DNA of 64,000 bases from Schaalia sp. JY-X169 (GCF_014069575.1 NZ_CP059675.1:1798001-1862000), one strand, 5' to 3'; counted from the stretch's first letter, positions 16,737 through 27,004 are shown. A program made the numbers and translations. Notes: generated from the sequence alone by a model not told the origin.

Positions 16737-17894
16737 CTAGACCAACTGGTACATCCAGCCGTGACGATCCGGGATCGTGCCGCGCTGGATACCGCCGAGC
16801 TCCTCAAGGATCTGCCCCGTCACCTCATCACGATCAAGGGTGACGTCAAACCCGTCGCCCGCAAGGCGCGCGATCGGAGTGACGATAGCGGCGGTGCCGC
16901 AAGCGAACATCTCTACAACTTCCCCGTCCTCGATCGCCTTCACCAACCAGGCGAGCGGGATGGTTGCCTGGTCAACCTCAATGCCACGGTCGGCAAGCAG
17001 CTGGATGATGGCGCTACGTGTCCCGCCCTCAAGGAGGGTGCCGGTCAGGCGCGGGGTGAGGACACTGCCGTCCTTCTTGACGACAAAGACATTCATGCCG
17101 CCCAGTTCCTCAAGGTTGGTGTTTGTTTCCGCATCCAGGTAGCAGACCTGCTCAAACCCCTTCTCGGCTGCAAGGCGCTGCGGGAGCAGCGACGACGCGT
17201 AGTTGCCACCCGTCTTTGCGTCGCCCGTACCACCGGGAGCGGCCCGGTTGAAGTCTGTGCTCACCCAAATCGACACACCACTCATACCGCCCTTAAAGTA
17301 AGGGCCGACAGGGGACGCGATCGCAACGTACTTGTAGTGGTGGGCGGGACGGACGCCAACGAACTCCTCATCAGCAATCATGAAGGGGCGCAGATACAGG
17401 GAAGAGTTGGGAGCGCCCGGCACCCAACGCTCATCCATCCGCACCATCTGCACCAAAGACCCAATGAAGTCATCCAGCGGGATCTCCGGCATCGCCATGC
17501 GCCGAGCAGAATGGTTCAAACGTGCCGCATTGAAACCGGGACGGAACGTCCAAATGCTCCCATCCGCCCACCGAAACGCCTTCAACCCCTCAAAGATCTC
17601 TTGTGAATAGTGCAAGACAGCTGCCGCCGGGGACAGCTGCAATGGCCCGAAGGGGACGACTCGCCTGTCGTGCCACCCGTCCTCGACCGACCAGTCAGCA
17701 ACAGCCATGTAGTCGCCAAATCGGACCCCAAAAGCCAGCTCTTCCATCGCCGCAGCGTGATCCTCTTCGCTGGCAGGATTAACGTTGGGGATGACGGGGA
17801 AACGAGACGCCGCAACATCTGCGTCGGGAAGCCGCTGGGCGCGGAACTCCGCCTCAAGAGAGTTCCACTTACTGTCGGAGTTCGTTTCGGTCAT
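16737..17894 (-). CDS. ilvE: Branched-chain amino acid aminotransferase
   Basis: A fold-type IV PLP transaminase of 385 residues that transfers amino groups between glutamate and the keto acids of Val, Leu and Ile. HYSQEIFEGLKAF, the PLP lysine in GDAKTGGNYASSL, TNLEELGGMNVFVV and ACGTAAIVTPI are all present, as in actinobacterial IlvE. A GAGAGGA lies 11 nt before the ATG, and a perfect 7-bp-arm palindrome precedes it. Together with IlvB/N/C/D and LeuB encoded in this window, most of the Val/Ile pathway is present. Confidence 0.96.
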   Translation of the reverse strand: MTETNSDSKWNSLEAEFRAQRLPDADVAASRFPVIPNVNPASEEDHAAAMEELAFGVRFGDYMAVADWSVEDGWHDRRVVPFGPLQLSPAAAVLHYSQEIFEGLKAFRWADGSIWTFRPGFNAARLNHSARRMAMPEIPLDDFIGSLVQMVRMDERWVPGAPNSSLYLRPFMIADEEFVGVRPAHHYKYVAIASPVGPYFKGGMSGVSIWVSTDFNRAAPGGTGDAKTGGNYASSLLPQRLAAEKGFEQVCYLDAETNTNLEELGGMNVFVVKKDGSVLTPRLTGTLLEGGTRSAIIQLLADRGIEVDQATIPLAWLVKAIEDGEVVEMFACGTAAIVTPIARLAGDGFDVTLDRDEVTGQILEELGGIQRGTIPDRHGWMYQLV

Positions 17895-17910
17895 GGCGAC
17901 CCATTCCTCT

Positions 17911-17929
17911 CAAAATCCACGTGATTTTG
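17911..17929. promoter_or_regulatory. Palindrome upstream of ilvE
   Basis: CAAAATC-CACGT-GATTTTG has perfect 7-bp arms and lies 17 nt before the ilvE start. It is a plausible operator of unknown regulator. Confidence 0.45.
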
Positions 17930-17972
17930 GTCGAGGGCGACGCAACCACTTCCAGTCGCGCCCGGCCCATCC

Positions 17973-19037
17973 TTAGCTTAGTTTTGCAAGGACCGCTGCG
18001 CCGACGTCCTTGGTCCCACGTTCGCGCGCCAGGTCGGGATGCTCCGCCCGCCACGCCATATCCGCATCGATTGCCCGCTGCACACGGTCCGCCTGTGCCT
18101 GCAAGCCCGCGTTCTCCAGCAGCAGGACCACTGAAGCAATCGCGGCGATCGGATCCGCTATCCCCTGCCCCGCGATGTCAGGCGCTGAGCCGTGGACCGG
18201 CTCAAACATGGAAGGGAACGTGCCGCCCGGATTAATATTGCCCGAGGCCGCAAGACCAATCCCACCGGTGATCGCCCCGGCCTCGTCCGTAATGATGTCC
18301 CCGAACAGGTTGTCGGTTGCGATGACATCAAAACTCTGCGGCTTATTGAGCAGGTGGATTGTGATGGCGTCAATGTGCTGGTAATCCACGCTGACCTGCG
18401 GGAACTCCAGCGCAATCGCGTCCGCCTGCCGCTTCCACAGGGAACCGGCATGGACGAGGACGTTCATCTTGTGCACCAGAGTCAGGTGCTTCGCCGGGCG
18501 CGAGTCAGCGAGGGCGAACGCGTAGCGCAGCAGACGGTCGGCTGCGAACGCAGTATTAACCGACACCTCGGTGGCGATCTCCTGTGGAGTTCCAACCCGC
18601 ACCGCCCCGCCGTTGCCGACGTAGAGCCCCTCGGTCCCCTCACGCACCACGACAAAATCGATGCCCTCAGGGTCCCTTAGCGGCGACGCCACACCCGGGT
18701 AGTGCTTGGAAGGGCGCAGGTTGACGTAGTGATCAAAAGCGAACCGCAACTTGAGCAGCAAACCGCGTTCGAGGACGCCCGGCGTGACCCGAGGATCCCC
18801 CACCGCACCGAGCAGAATCGAGTCAAACTCGGCCAGTTGAGCCAGATCGTCCTCGTCCAAAATGTGCCCATCCGCCAGGTAGCGGTTGGCGCCCAAATCA
18901 AAGTCGGCCAGCACCAGGGTGCGGTCGCTATCAACCAACGCGGCCTGAAGAACACGGACCGCCTCCGCAGTCACCTCTTGCCCGATACCATCCCCGGCAA
19001 TGACGGCGACGCGGAGGGCGGAACGATCCTTACTCAC
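17973..19037 (-). CDS. leuB: 3-Isopropylmalate dehydrogenase
   Basis: Oxidatively decarboxylates 3-isopropylmalate with NAD in leucine synthesis. Active-site segments are [26 protein letters not shown] with the catalytic Lys, [14 protein letters not shown] and [12 protein letters not shown]. The frame is open further upstream, but a GTG at 19037 overlaps the ilvC stop (GTGA), giving 354 residues and translational coupling. It is the last gene of the operon. leuA, leuC and leuD are not in the window. Confidence 0.95.
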   Translation of the reverse strand: MSKDRSALRVAVIAGDGIGQEVTAEAVRVLQAALVDSDRTLVLADFDLGANRYLADGHILDEDDLAQLAEFDSILLGAVGDPRVTPGVLERGLLLKLRFAFDHYVNLRPSKHYPGVASPLRDPEGIDFVVVREGTEGLYVGNGGAVRVGTPQEIATEVSVNTAFAADRLLRYAFALADSRPAKHLTLVHKMNVLVHAGSLWKRQADAIALEFPQVSVDYQHIDAITIHLLNKPQSFDVIATDNLFGDIITDEAGAITGGIGLAASGNINPGGTFPSMFEPVHGSAPDIAGQGIADPIAAIASVVLLLENAGLQAQADRVQRAIDADMAWRAEHPDLARERGTKDVGAAVLAKLS

Positions 19038-20059
19038 CTGGCAGCAGATCCATCTTTGTAGTCGGAATCTTCCTGCGTCCAACCGAAGGAGGCGCGCAAC
19101 TTCTTGCCGGTGGCTTCGATGGGGTGCGACTCGCCCTCGGCGCGCAGGGCCTTGAATTCCTGACCACCGTTGTCCTGGTCGGCGATGAAACGCCTAGCGA
19201 AAGTGCCGTCCTGGATGTCGGCGAGGACGTCCTGCATTGCCTCTTTGACCTGCGGGCCAATGACGCGGGGGCCGGACACGTAGTCGCCGTACTCGGCGGT
19301 GTCAGAGATCGACCAGCGCTGCTTGGTGATGCCGCCCTCCCAAATGAGGTCGACAATCAGCTTCATTTCGTGAAGGACCTCAAAGTAGGCGATCTCGGGC
19401 TGGTAGCCGGCCTCGGTCAACGTCTCAAAGCCGTACTGGATCAGCTTCGACACGCCACCACAAAGGACGGCCTGCTCACCGAAGAGGTCGGTTTCAGTCT
19501 CTTCCGTGAAGGTGGTCTGGATGGCGCCGGCGCGCGTCGCGCCAATTGCTTTGGCGTACGACAGGGCCAGCGGCCAAGCCTGGCCGTCAGCATCTTGCTC
19601 AACGGCAACAATGGCGGGAATGCCCTGGCCGTCAACGTAGGATTCGCGAACCTTGTGACCCGGGCCCTTCGGGGCAACCATGCAGATGTCGTGGGCGGCA
19701 TCGGCCTCGATGTAGCCGTAGCGAATGTTGAAACCGTGAGCAAAGAACAGGGCGCCATCCGGCTTCAGGTTCGGGGCAATCTGCTCGGCGTAAACAGTGC
19801 GCTGGTACTGGTCTGGCACCAGGATCATGACGACATCACCCTGGGCGACAGCGTCGGCGACCTCTGCAACCTGCAGGCCAGCGGCCTCGGCCTTCGCCCA
19901 CGACGCGGAGCCCGCGCGCAGCCCGACCACAACGTCAACACCCGAATCACGCAGGTTCAGTGCGTGTGCGTGTCCCTGTGAGCCGTAGCCAATAATCGCA
20001 ACCTTCTTGGCACGAATCAGGTCCAGGTCGGCGTCGTTTTCGTAGTAAACCTTTGCCAC
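19034..20059 (-). CDS. ilvC: Ketol-acid reductoisomerase (class I)
   Basis: Isomerises and reduces acetolactate or acetohydroxybutyrate with NADPH and Mg. [17 protein letters not shown] is the nucleotide loop, and the C-terminal knotted domain carries the Mg-binding acidic residues ([16 protein letters not shown]). The 341-residue length is that of class I. The start is a GTG sharing one base with the ilvN stop (TAGTG), with AAGGAG inside ilvN as its ribosome binding site. Confidence 0.97.
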   Translation of the reverse strand: MAKVYYENDADLDLIRAKKVAIIGYGSQGHAHALNLRDSGVDVVVGLRAGSASWAKAEAAGLQVAEVADAVAQGDVVMILVPDQYQRTVYAEQIAPNLKPDGALFFAHGFNIRYGYIEADAAHDICMVAPKGPGHKVRESYVDGQGIPAIVAVEQDADGQAWPLALSYAKAIGATRAGAIQTTFTEETETDLFGEQAVLCGGVSKLIQYGFETLTEAGYQPEIAYFEVLHEMKLIVDLIWEGGITKQRWSISDTAEYGDYVSGPRVIGPQVKEAMQDVLADIQDGTFARRFIADQDNGGQEFKALRAEGESHPIEATGKKLRASFGWTQEDSDYKDGSAAR

Positions 20060-20580
20060 TATTTCTCCTTAATTTGGTCGGTCAAAGACCGTGGGCTGCG
20101 GCTGAGCGCCACCGCACCTGATTGAACAATTTCTTTCACGCCGTAGGGCTCGAGGCTCTCCAGCAGCGCTTCCAACTTGCCGCGCGTGCCCACGGACTCA
20201 ATGATGACGGTCTTGGGGGCAACGTGGATGACGTGAGCGCGGAACAGGTCAACGATCTGCAAGACGGCCGTGCGGGTCTCATCATCCGCGCGAACTTTGA
20301 GCAGAAGCATGCGCCGCTCCACGCTTTCGTCCTCGGGCAACTCAACCACTTTGAGGACGTTGACGAGTTTGTTGAGCTGCTTGATGACCTGCTCAAGGGG
20401 CTGGTCTTGCGCGTCAACGATGATTGTCATGCGGGAAATACCGGACTTCTCCGTCTCCCCCACCGTCAGAGACTTGATGTTGAACGCCCGGCGAGCAAAC
20501 AGGCCGGCGACGCGTGTCAGAACGCCAGGCTTGTTCTCTACCAGAACTGTCAGGGTGTGCAAATGTTCAGCCATGGTCAC
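20059..20580 (-). CDS. ilvN: Acetolactate synthase small (regulatory) subunit
   Basis: 173 residues: an N-terminal ACT domain ([31 protein letters not shown]) and a C-terminal ALS_ss_C domain. It binds valine and tunes IlvB activity. The GTG at 20580 overlaps the ilvB stop (GTGA). An ATG 6 nt further in is an alternative start. Confidence 0.96.
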   Translation of the reverse strand: MTMAEHLHTLTVLVENKPGVLTRVAGLFARRAFNIKSLTVGETEKSGISRMTIIVDAQDQPLEQVIKQLNKLVNVLKVVELPEDESVERRMLLLKVRADDETRTAVLQIVDLFRAHVIHVAPKTVIIESVGTRGKLEALLESLEPYGVKEIVQSGAVALSRSPRSLTDQIKEK

Positions 20581-22331
20581 TCGTCCTCATCCCAGATTGG
20601 CGCCATTCCCCGCGCGAAGCGAATGTCATCATTGGAAACGCCGGCTGCGACCATCGGCCACACCATCGCATCCTTAGAGACACGGAAATCAAGAAGTACG
20701 GGGCGATCATTGATGGACAGGGCCCAGTTGATCGCTTCATCTACGTCCTCGGCCACCTCAACGCGGCGGGCAGGCATTGAGTATGCCTCCGCCAGCGCGA
20801 CAAAGTCAGGCACCTGACGTTCCACCCCGACGTTGAGGTCGGTGTTTGAGTAGCGTTCCCCATAGAACAGGTTCTGCCACTGGCGCACCATGCCGAGGAC
20901 GGTGTTGTTGATGAGGGCGACCTTGACTGGAATGTTGTTGGTGACCGCCGTTGCGAACTCTTGCAGTGTCATCTGCAGGGATCCGTCGCCGTCAACGATC
21001 CACACCACGTTGTCGGGGTTGGCAACCTTCGCGCCGATGCCCGCTGGTAGACCGTAACCCATGGTGCCAAGCCCCGCGGAAGTCACGAAATGGCGCGGCT
21101 TCTCAATCTTCAAGAACTGCGCCGCCCACATCTGGTGCTGACCCACGCCGGTCGCGTAAATGGCGTCCGGTCCTGACAGTTCAGAAAGCCGTTCGAGGAC
21201 GTACTGCGGCGCCATCAGGCCGTCTGCCGTATCGATCCATCCCAGCGGGTAGGAGTCACGGAGGCGATCCAGGTAGCGCCACCAACCGGAGAGGTCATCC
21301 TTGTAGGTCGGGGACAGCACGCTGGGGAGGGTCTCATTGAGTGCCTCAATGACGGCCTTCAAGTCGCCAACGATCGGCACGTCTGCTTCACGATTCTTGC
21401 CGATCTCAGCGGCGTCAATGTCGACGTGGATCACTTTGGCACGGGGTGCGAATGTGTCCAGACGTCCTGTCACGCGATCGTCAAACCTGGCACCGAGTGC
21501 AATCACCAGATCGGCACGCTGCAGCGCACCAACGGCGGCAACCGTGCCGTGCATGCCGGGCATTCCTAGGTTGTGGGGGTCGCTGTCTGGAATGGCGCCG
21601 CGAGCAGGAAGGGTTGTGACAACCGGAGCGTCGGTGAGGTTGACCAGCTCCATCAAGTCAGCGGATGCGCCACTGCGAATCACGCCGCCACCGACATAGA
21701 GCACGGGGGCGTTTGAGTCGTTGATTGCCGCCGCCGCTGCCCTAATCTGCTTCTGGGAGGGCTTCCCGGGCACTCTGTAGCCAGGAATGTCGAATGCAGG
21801 CGGCCAGGAGAACTGCATCTGTGCTGCCTGGGCATCCTTGGTGATGTCAACGAGGACGGGACCGGGGCGACCCGTTGAAGCAATGTGGAACGCTTCGGCG
21901 ATCCGCGAGGGAATGTCCTGAGGGTTTGTCACAAGGAATGAGTGCTTGGAGATCGGCATCGAAGCCCCAACCACGTCGGCCTCCTGGAAGGCGTCAGTGC
22001 CAATCAGTGCGGAACCAACCTGTCCGGTGATGATGACGATTGGAACCGAGTCAAGGTTGGCATCGGCCAGGGCCGTCATCACGTTCATAGCCGCCGGGCC
22101 CGAGGTGACGATTGCGCACCCAACCCGTCCACTAGTGATAGCGAAACCCTCGGCCGCGTGCCCCGCCCCCTGTTCATGTCGAATCAGGATGTGGCGGATG
22201 CTTGAATCCATGAGCGGGTCGTAGGTGGGAAGAATGGCGCCTCCTGGCATGCCGAATACTTCCTTCACCCCCAGCTCCTCGAGGGAGCGGATGATGGCTT
22301 CCGCTCCGGTCATTGTTTGGTCTGTGGTCAC
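20577..22331 (-). CDS. ilvB: Acetolactate synthase large (catalytic) subunit
   Basis: A ThDP enzyme that condenses pyruvate with pyruvate or 2-ketobutyrate, the first common step of Val/Leu/Ile synthesis. The N-terminal catalytic Glu is in [15 protein letters not shown]. The ThDP/Mg motif is [30 protein letters not shown] is the FAD-binding central part. Its 584 residues are normal. It is the first gene of the ilvB-ilvN-ilvC-leuB operon and is preceded by a leader peptide and terminator. Confidence 0.97.
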   Translation of the reverse strand: MTTDQTMTGAEAIIRSLEELGVKEVFGMPGGAILPTYDPLMDSSIRHILIRHEQGAGHAAEGFAITSGRVGCAIVTSGPAAMNVMTALADANLDSVPIVIITGQVGSALIGTDAFQEADVVGASMPISKHSFLVTNPQDIPSRIAEAFHIASTGRPGPVLVDITKDAQAAQMQFSWPPAFDIPGYRVPGKPSQKQIRAAAAAINDSNAPVLYVGGGVIRSGASADLMELVNLTDAPVVTTLPARGAIPDSDPHNLGMPGMHGTVAAVGALQRADLVIALGARFDDRVTGRLDTFAPRAKVIHVDIDAAEIGKNREADVPIVGDLKAVIEALNETLPSVLSPTYKDDLSGWWRYLDRLRDSYPLGWIDTADGLMAPQYVLERLSELSGPDAIYATGVGQHQMWAAQFLKIEKPRHFVTSAGLGTMGYGLPAGIGAKVANPDNVVWIVDGDGSLQMTLQEFATAVTNNIPVKVALINNTVLGMVRQWQNLFYGERYSNTDLNVGVERQVPDFVALAEAYSMPARRVEVAEDVDEAINWALSINDRPVLLDFRVSKDAMVWPMVAAGVSNDDIRFARGMAPIWDEDE

Positions 22332-22365
22332 TTGTCTGTTCTCCGTCCTAGCCCGTCCGTGGCAA

Positions 22366-22396
22366 CAAAAAACCCCCGCACTTGTGAGCGTGGGGT
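22366..22396 (-). terminator. Attenuator (intrinsic terminator) before ilvB
   Basis: On the minus strand CCCC-A-CGCT-CACA-AGTG-C-GGGG folds into a short stem (one A-C mismatch), followed by GTTTTTT. It lies between the leader peptide stop and the ilvB start, as required for attenuation. Confidence 0.85.
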
Positions 22397-22400
22397 GTAA

Positions 22401-22440
22401 GGCGTACGGACCATCTGTCAGACAGCAGGCACCGTACGCC
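22401..22440 (-). promoter_or_regulatory. Competing stem of the ilvB attenuator
   Basis: GGCGTACGG (22440-22432), inside the last codons of the leader peptide, pairs perfectly with CCGTACGCC (22409-22401). A nested CTGTC-T-GACAG hairpin lies between. The stem depends on how far the leader ribosome has moved, so it is the likely switch element upstream of the terminator. Confidence 0.7.
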
Positions 22441-22501
22441 CGGGTACAACGACCACGAGCGCAAACGCCAGGACTGCCGCCAAGATCTTCACCTGGCCCA
22501 T
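22418..22501 (-). CDS. ilvB leader peptide (27 residues)
   Basis: Begins [19 protein letters not shown] and ends PGRTVPAV. Of 27 residues, 8 are Val, 3 Leu and 1 Ile, including four consecutive Val codons (GTG GTC GTT GTA) immediately before the GGCGTACGG stem. Ribosome stalling there under valine shortage would alter leader folding and relieve termination, as in other bacterial ilv leaders. It is too short for ordinary gene calling, and its content together with the following terminator makes it convincing. Confidence 0.85.
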   Translation of the reverse strand: MGQVKILAAVLAFALVVVVPGRTVPAV

Positions 22502-22726
22502 ATTAGGCGTTGCGGCCGCGGGAAGCTTTACGTCTCACAGTTTGGTTCAGTGTCGCGATACCCCAACGTTTACCTCCAGGAAGCCGCTGCTCAACTCTGG
22601 AACCGAGAGGGCTTTAGGCCTGTCGGTCTGTGAGGTTCGTCCGGGCAGGACCTTGTGCTAGAGGTGAGGCGCCCCAGGTGAAGTACCATGAGCCTGTTTG
22701 TCCCCCTGCCGTAAAGGTGAACTGAG
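22502..22726. other. Divergent intergenic region between the ilvB leader and the AspT-type transporter
   Basis: Holds the promoters of both units, though no clear -35/-10 pair stands out. The rightward part contains several G/C-rich hairpin-forming stretches (for example around 22610-22700) and the ribosome binding site AGGTGA at 22715-22720. I do not recognise a known riboswitch. Confidence 0.5.
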
Positions 22727-24319
22727 TTGACTGGCGTCTTTGAATATCTTGCGGAACAGCCTGTGCTGGTCCTCTTCCTTCTAATTGGTGTTGGCATGGC
22801 ATTCGGTCATATCAAGATCAAAGGCATCGGGCTTGGGCCCGCAGCCGTCCTTTTCAGCGCAATCATCCTGGCTGCCTGGGCTGGCGAGCTAGGCGTTGAA
22901 CTGGTTCTCCCCCCAGCTATTGGCACGCTTGGACTAGTTCTATTTGCCTTTGCTATAGGTATCAACTCTGGCAACTCCTTCTTCCATAACCTGAAGACTG
23001 CAGTTGGGCCGCTCCTGACCATGGTGGTTCTGTTTATCATCGCGGCCGGCGTTGGCTACGGGGTTGGTATTTATGTCTTCGACCTCGACCCGGCCGTTGT
23101 TGCAGGAACCTTCGCAGGCGCCCTCACGAACACCCCGGCGTTGGCTGCGGCGGGTGATGCTTCAGGTAACCCCGGGCAGGCAACAGTTGGCTACTCGATT
23201 GCCTACATCTTTGGTGTCATTGGCATGATCGGTGCGAGCCTTGCCGCACTGGCCTACTCCAAAACGGACAAGGATGCCCCCACCCCCATCGCGAACCGTA
23301 CCGTGCGCGTGGAACGCACGGATCACCCCTTCATCGGTGACCTTTACGAAAAGATGGGTGGCAAGGTCACCTTCTCACGCCTGCGCCGCGGCGAAGTCGG
23401 ACCTATTACTCGTCCTTCAATGTCTGACACCCTGGATCCCGGCGACTTGATCACCGTTGTTGGACCTACCGAACTGGTGGCAAAAACCGCCAAAGAACTG
23501 GGACATGGCTCAAGCCATTCACTGATGCGTGACCGTTCCTACCTGGACTTCCGCCGCATCACCGTCTCGGACCCCAAGGTTGCGGGTCGCACAATTGGCA
23601 GCCTCGACCTGGCTCAGCAGTACTCAGCCACCGTCTCTCGCGTTCGCCGTGGTGACGTTGACCTGATCGGTGAGCCCGGCCTCGTCCTCCAACAGGGTGA
23701 CCGCGTTCGTGTCGTTGCCCCGACCTCCAAAATGGTACAGATCACCAAGTTCTTTGGTGACTCGGCGCGCGGTCTTTCAGACATCAACCCAATCGCCATG
23801 GGCCTTGGTATGGCACTCGGCATCTTCATCGGACACATTGCGATTCCAGTCGGCGGATCAAGCTTTAGCATTGGTGCCGCGGCTGGCACGCTGATTATCG
23901 GCCTGATCTTTGGCAAGCTTGGGCGCATCGGCCCATTTGTTACGGCTGTGCCCTTCACCGCGTGCCAGGTGCTGATTGAACTGGGCCTGCTGATCTTCCT
24001 AGCGCAGGCAGGAACGGTCGCAGGTGGGCAGATCATGGAGGCGTTCCGCGGTGGGTCGTGGGTCAAGATCCTCGCCCTCGGCATCATCATCACGCTGATC
24101 ATGGCGATTGGCCTTTACGTCACGATGCGATGGATCTTCCGCATGGGCGGGACCCGGCTGTCCGGCCTGCTTGGCGGGGCGCAGACCCAACCAGCAGTGC
24201 TCGCGTTCGCGAACACGCGTACCGGGGATGACCCCCGGGTCGCCCTCGGATATGCCCTTGTTTACCCGGTGGCGATGGTGGCGAAGATCCTCATCGCGCA
24301 GGTGTTGGGCGGGTTGTAG
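22727..24319 (+). CDS. AspT/YidE-type transporter (aspartate:alanine exchanger family)
   Basis: A 530-residue membrane protein with two homologous blocks of about five helices (residues ~10-185 and ~375-530) flanking a cytosolic region with two TrkA-C-like domains (about 200-275 and 285-360; PGDLITVVGPTELV and QQGDRVRVVAPTSKM). GALTNTPALAAAGDA and GGAQTQPAVLAFANT are the repeated GxxTxxPAL signatures. AspT exchanges aspartate for alanine; most members have unknown substrates, probably dicarboxylates or amino acids. The start is TTG at 22727, six nt after AGGTGA. Confidence 0.88.
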   Translation: MTGVFEYLAEQPVLVLFLLIGVGMAFGHIKIKGIGLGPAAVLFSAIILAAWAGELGVELVLPPAIGTLGLVLFAFAIGINSGNSFFHNLKTAVGPLLTMVVLFIIAAGVGYGVGIYVFDLDPAVVAGTFAGALTNTPALAAAGDASGNPGQATVGYSIAYIFGVIGMIGASLAALAYSKTDKDAPTPIANRTVRVERTDHPFIGDLYEKMGGKVTFSRLRRGEVGPITRPSMSDTLDPGDLITVVGPTELVAKTAKELGHGSSHSLMRDRSYLDFRRITVSDPKVAGRTIGSLDLAQQYSATVSRVRRGDVDLIGEPGLVLQQGDRVRVVAPTSKMVQITKFFGDSARGLSDINPIAMGLGMALGIFIGHIAIPVGGSSFSIGAAAGTLIIGLIFGKLGRIGPFVTAVPFTACQVLIELGLLIFLAQAGTVAGGQIMEAFRGGSWVKILALGIIITLIMAIGLYVTMRWIFRMGGTRLSGLLGGAQTQPAVLAFANTRTGDDPRVALGYALVYPVAMVAKILIAQVLGGL

Positions 24320-24321
24320 CC

Positions 24322-24339
24322 CCAGCCCCGCTGGGCTGG
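24322..24339. terminator. Hairpin after the transporter gene
   Basis: CCAGCCC-CGCT-GGGCTGG is a perfect 7-bp stem starting 3 nt after the stop codon, without a U-tract. The remaining ~260 bp to 24601 hold no gene, only an AT-rich CATAAT (24540-24545) that could be the -10 of the next gene. Confidence 0.45.
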
Positions 24340-24601
24340 TCCGCCTCCATGGGGCTGGTCCACCAAACCCCGTTTCCGGTTGCGCTGGCCATCGCCAGCT
24401 CCGACCCGACCCCGGGTGAAGCGGCGGCCAGGCGGCGGCGAAGCAACAACAGACGCAGGGTGAGCCAGCGGGTGAGTGAAACCACCCATATCGGCCAAGG
24501 GGTGACAACGAATCCTCCTCCCAAGAGCACATTTGCCTGCATAATGAAAGGAGGCACCCAAGAAAGCGCCTTTGTGGGGTCCGACTCAGGAGGCAAGTGC
24601 A

Positions 24602-27004
24602 GTGAACCAAACGGTGGCAGTCGAGCGCCGAAATACTGTGATCGGTTGGGTGTGGATCATGCTGAGCATCTGCTCAGCCGTCCTCGCGCTTTATGCCCAA
24701 CGTGCAGTTCTAGAAGGCTACGTCGCTGAGATCGCCGTCATTGTTCTGCTCGGTCTTCTGGTTGGCTCACTGCGATTCTCCGTCGGAACCGTACCGATGA
24801 CCCTGACAATGAGCCTGTCCCCCATGGTGTTGAGTGTTCTCTACCCGGGACAACCCGGAGGGTGGGCACTGTTTGGCGTGTGGGTGCTCGCCATCCTGAT
24901 CTCCTGTCTTTGGAGCCTGCGTAGCATCCCGGAAACTGCCGCCGTCGCCGTGCTCACCACCGTGTCCTCCGCCGTCGTCATCTGCCTGCGAGGTGCAGTT
25001 CCAACGGAAACCATAAGGCTGATTGGAACAGACAGCGGCGGCCAGTTTCTCAGCGTCGCACTCTCCATCATCGGCGCGTTCATCGCCGCCCTTGCAGTCG
25101 CCTACTTTGCCATATCGCTGCAAGTGGGAGCCTCATTCTCCCAGCTGGCAACCAGCATTTCCTGGTCTCGGATTGTCGGGAGTGCCCTCGGCCAATCGTT
25201 CGCAGGCGTCTGCATCTATGGGCTGTCACAATGGCTGGCACAGACCTTCTCCCATGCCGGATCCCCAACCCTTTTCGCAATAACTGCGGGCTTGAGCTTG
25301 GCGGTCGTCGCAACGATTGGGTTCTTCGCTTCGGCTCGGCGCCAACACCACAGGGTCAAAAGGGAGAAGTCCCTACTCTCAGCACTGGAGGACATTCCTT
25401 GGGCCGCTGGCGTTCCCGTAGCAGAACAGATGGTGCAACGTCTCCAACAGGGCCTGCCCTACTTTGATGTCAGCCTCCGCCCTGGGGGCCCAACTAGCCA
25501 TAAGGGCAGCTACGACGGCCGCTTCGTCACCACGAAGCCCTTGGACCTGGATCAGCCCAACACCACGGCAACCGTTCGGCGCCGCGCATTCGGCAGGCCT
25601 TTCACCCTCTCAGACCGGCGCTACATTGAAGCCATCAACCTTCTGGCCCAAGAGTCTCTGCGCTCTGAGCGAGAAGTCTCCAACATGCGCTCGATCGCCA
25701 ACACTGACGTGCTGACCCACCTCCCCAACTACCGGGCGCTGCGTGCCGAACTAACAGACATTGACACGGACGAGGACGGCCCGGGTTTGACTGGCCTCCT
25801 CTACCTGCAGCTGGGCGACCTGCACCTGATCAACCAGAATTACAGTCCTGAAACCGGTGACCACGTCCTGCAGAGTATTGGTCGGCGTCTGGGCGAAATC
25901 ACCAGGGAGGTCGAGGGCGCAACGGCGTACCGCATCGCAGGGGACGAGTTCGCAGTCTTAATGGTTGGGCTTGCCACCAGCAGGGAAGCCGAGCAGGCAG
26001 CCTGGAAGATACACCGCATGGTTGAAAGCCCCGTAGAGACCAGCCGCGGACTTGTGGCTGTCACATTCGGGCAGACCCTGGTCATTGCCAACAATGACAA
26101 TCCCCAGGAGCGTGCACGCCTAGTGTCTCTTGCTGACAAGCAGCTCTTGGAGGCACGCCGCAAGTACGTAAACATGGCGGTCGATGGCACGGGATATACG
26201 GATGGGTCCAGCATGGACGAACTGGTGAATTCGGGAGGGCCAACAGCCGCCCTCGTCCAAGCGATCCGCGACGACCAACTCCGCCAGGTCTACCAGCCAA
26301 TAGTTGACCGTGAAACCGGGAAAATCGTGGCCCTCGAGGCGATTGTGCGTTTCACTGACGCGGGTTTCGGCGCACTCCCCGTCGCGTTCCTTTACGGTGA
26401 ATCCGCACGGTTGGGGCTACGCGCCACACTCTCCCGGCAAATCCTGGAACACTCAGTTGCGGACATGTCGCGTTTCCGCGCGCTCAGCCCCGATCTGCGC
26501 CGCATCCAAGTCAACATCACCCCAACCGAACTCGTGGATCACGAGTTCACGGTGACATATGAGAGGCTGCGAGCAGAAAACCCCGACCTGGAAATAGTGC
26601 TTGAACTGGAAGCGTCCGACCTGATGGTTTCTCCAGTCGAGACACGCGACAAGGCGTCGGCCTACGCAAGACAGAACGATGTCCACATCGCCCTCGACGA
26701 CACCGGCACCAACTACTCTGAGCTGTCAGCCCTTCTTCACTACCCCGTCAGGTCAATGAAGCTGGCGGCAAACCTCCTGCCCACTTTGAGTGCCTTATCT
26801 GAAGAGTCGCCGACATGGACATTCCTTGATGGCCTCCGCACCAGCGGGCTTGAGATCATCGCCGGTGACGTTACAGCACCCGAAGAAGTCCCCTACCTTG
26901 ATCGCCTTCACGTCAACATTGTCCAGGGCCCACTGTTTGGCAACCCAGTCTCCGCAACCGAGTTCCTCACCCGGTTGGACACCATAGGCGCAACCCTCGG
27001 CTAG
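24602..27004 (+). CDS. Membrane-bound GGDEF-EAL protein with degenerate EAL site
   Basis: 800 residues: an N-terminal integral membrane sensor region of about eight helices (10-255, MASE-like), a spacer, a GGDEF domain with AGDEF (about 446-450) and a C-terminal EAL domain. EAL features kept are LEAIVRF (about 578), the Asn of QVNITPTEL, LELEASDL, ALDDTGTNYSEL and VQGPLFG. The usual EGVE loop reads AGDVT, losing a catalytic Glu. GGDEF with Ala for the first Gly can still be active, so the protein may make c-di-GMP or only bind it. The GTG at 24602 follows AGGAGG (24590-24595). The stop codon shares CTAG with the convergent neighbour. Confidence 0.9.
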   Translation: MNQTVAVERRNTVIGWVWIMLSICSAVLALYAQRAVLEGYVAEIAVIVLLGLLVGSLRFSVGTVPMTLTMSLSPMVLSVLYPGQPGGWALFGVWVLAILISCLWSLRSIPETAAVAVLTTVSSAVVICLRGAVPTETIRLIGTDSGGQFLSVALSIIGAFIAALAVAYFAISLQVGASFSQLATSISWSRIVGSALGQSFAGVCIYGLSQWLAQTFSHAGSPTLFAITAGLSLAVVATIGFFASARRQHHRVKREKSLLSALEDIPWAAGVPVAEQMVQRLQQGLPYFDVSLRPGGPTSHKGSYDGRFVTTKPLDLDQPNTTATVRRRAFGRPFTLSDRRYIEAINLLAQESLRSEREVSNMRSIANTDVLTHLPNYRALRAELTDIDTDEDGPGLTGLLYLQLGDLHLINQNYSPETGDHVLQSIGRRLGEITREVEGATAYRIAGDEFAVLMVGLATSREAEQAAWKIHRMVESPVETSRGLVAVTFGQTLVIANNDNPQERARLVSLADKQLLEARRKYVNMAVDGTGYTDGSSMDELVNSGGPTAALVQAIRDDQLRQVYQPIVDRETGKIVALEAIVRFTDAGFGALPVAFLYGESARLGLRATLSRQILEHSVADMSRFRALSPDLRRIQVNITPTELVDHEFTVTYERLRAENPDLEIVLELEASDLMVSPVETRDKASAYARQNDVHIALDDTGTNYSELSALLHYPVRSMKLAANLLPTLSALSEESPTWTFLDGLRTSGLEIIAGDVTAPEEVPYLDRLHVNIVQGPLFGNPVSATEFLTRLDTIGATLG

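Noticed and set aside
22560-22726. Riboswitch before the AspT-type transporter
   Set aside because: The leader has hairpin potential, but I could not match it to c-di-AMP, glutamine, guanidine or other known classes. Left as an unassigned leader.
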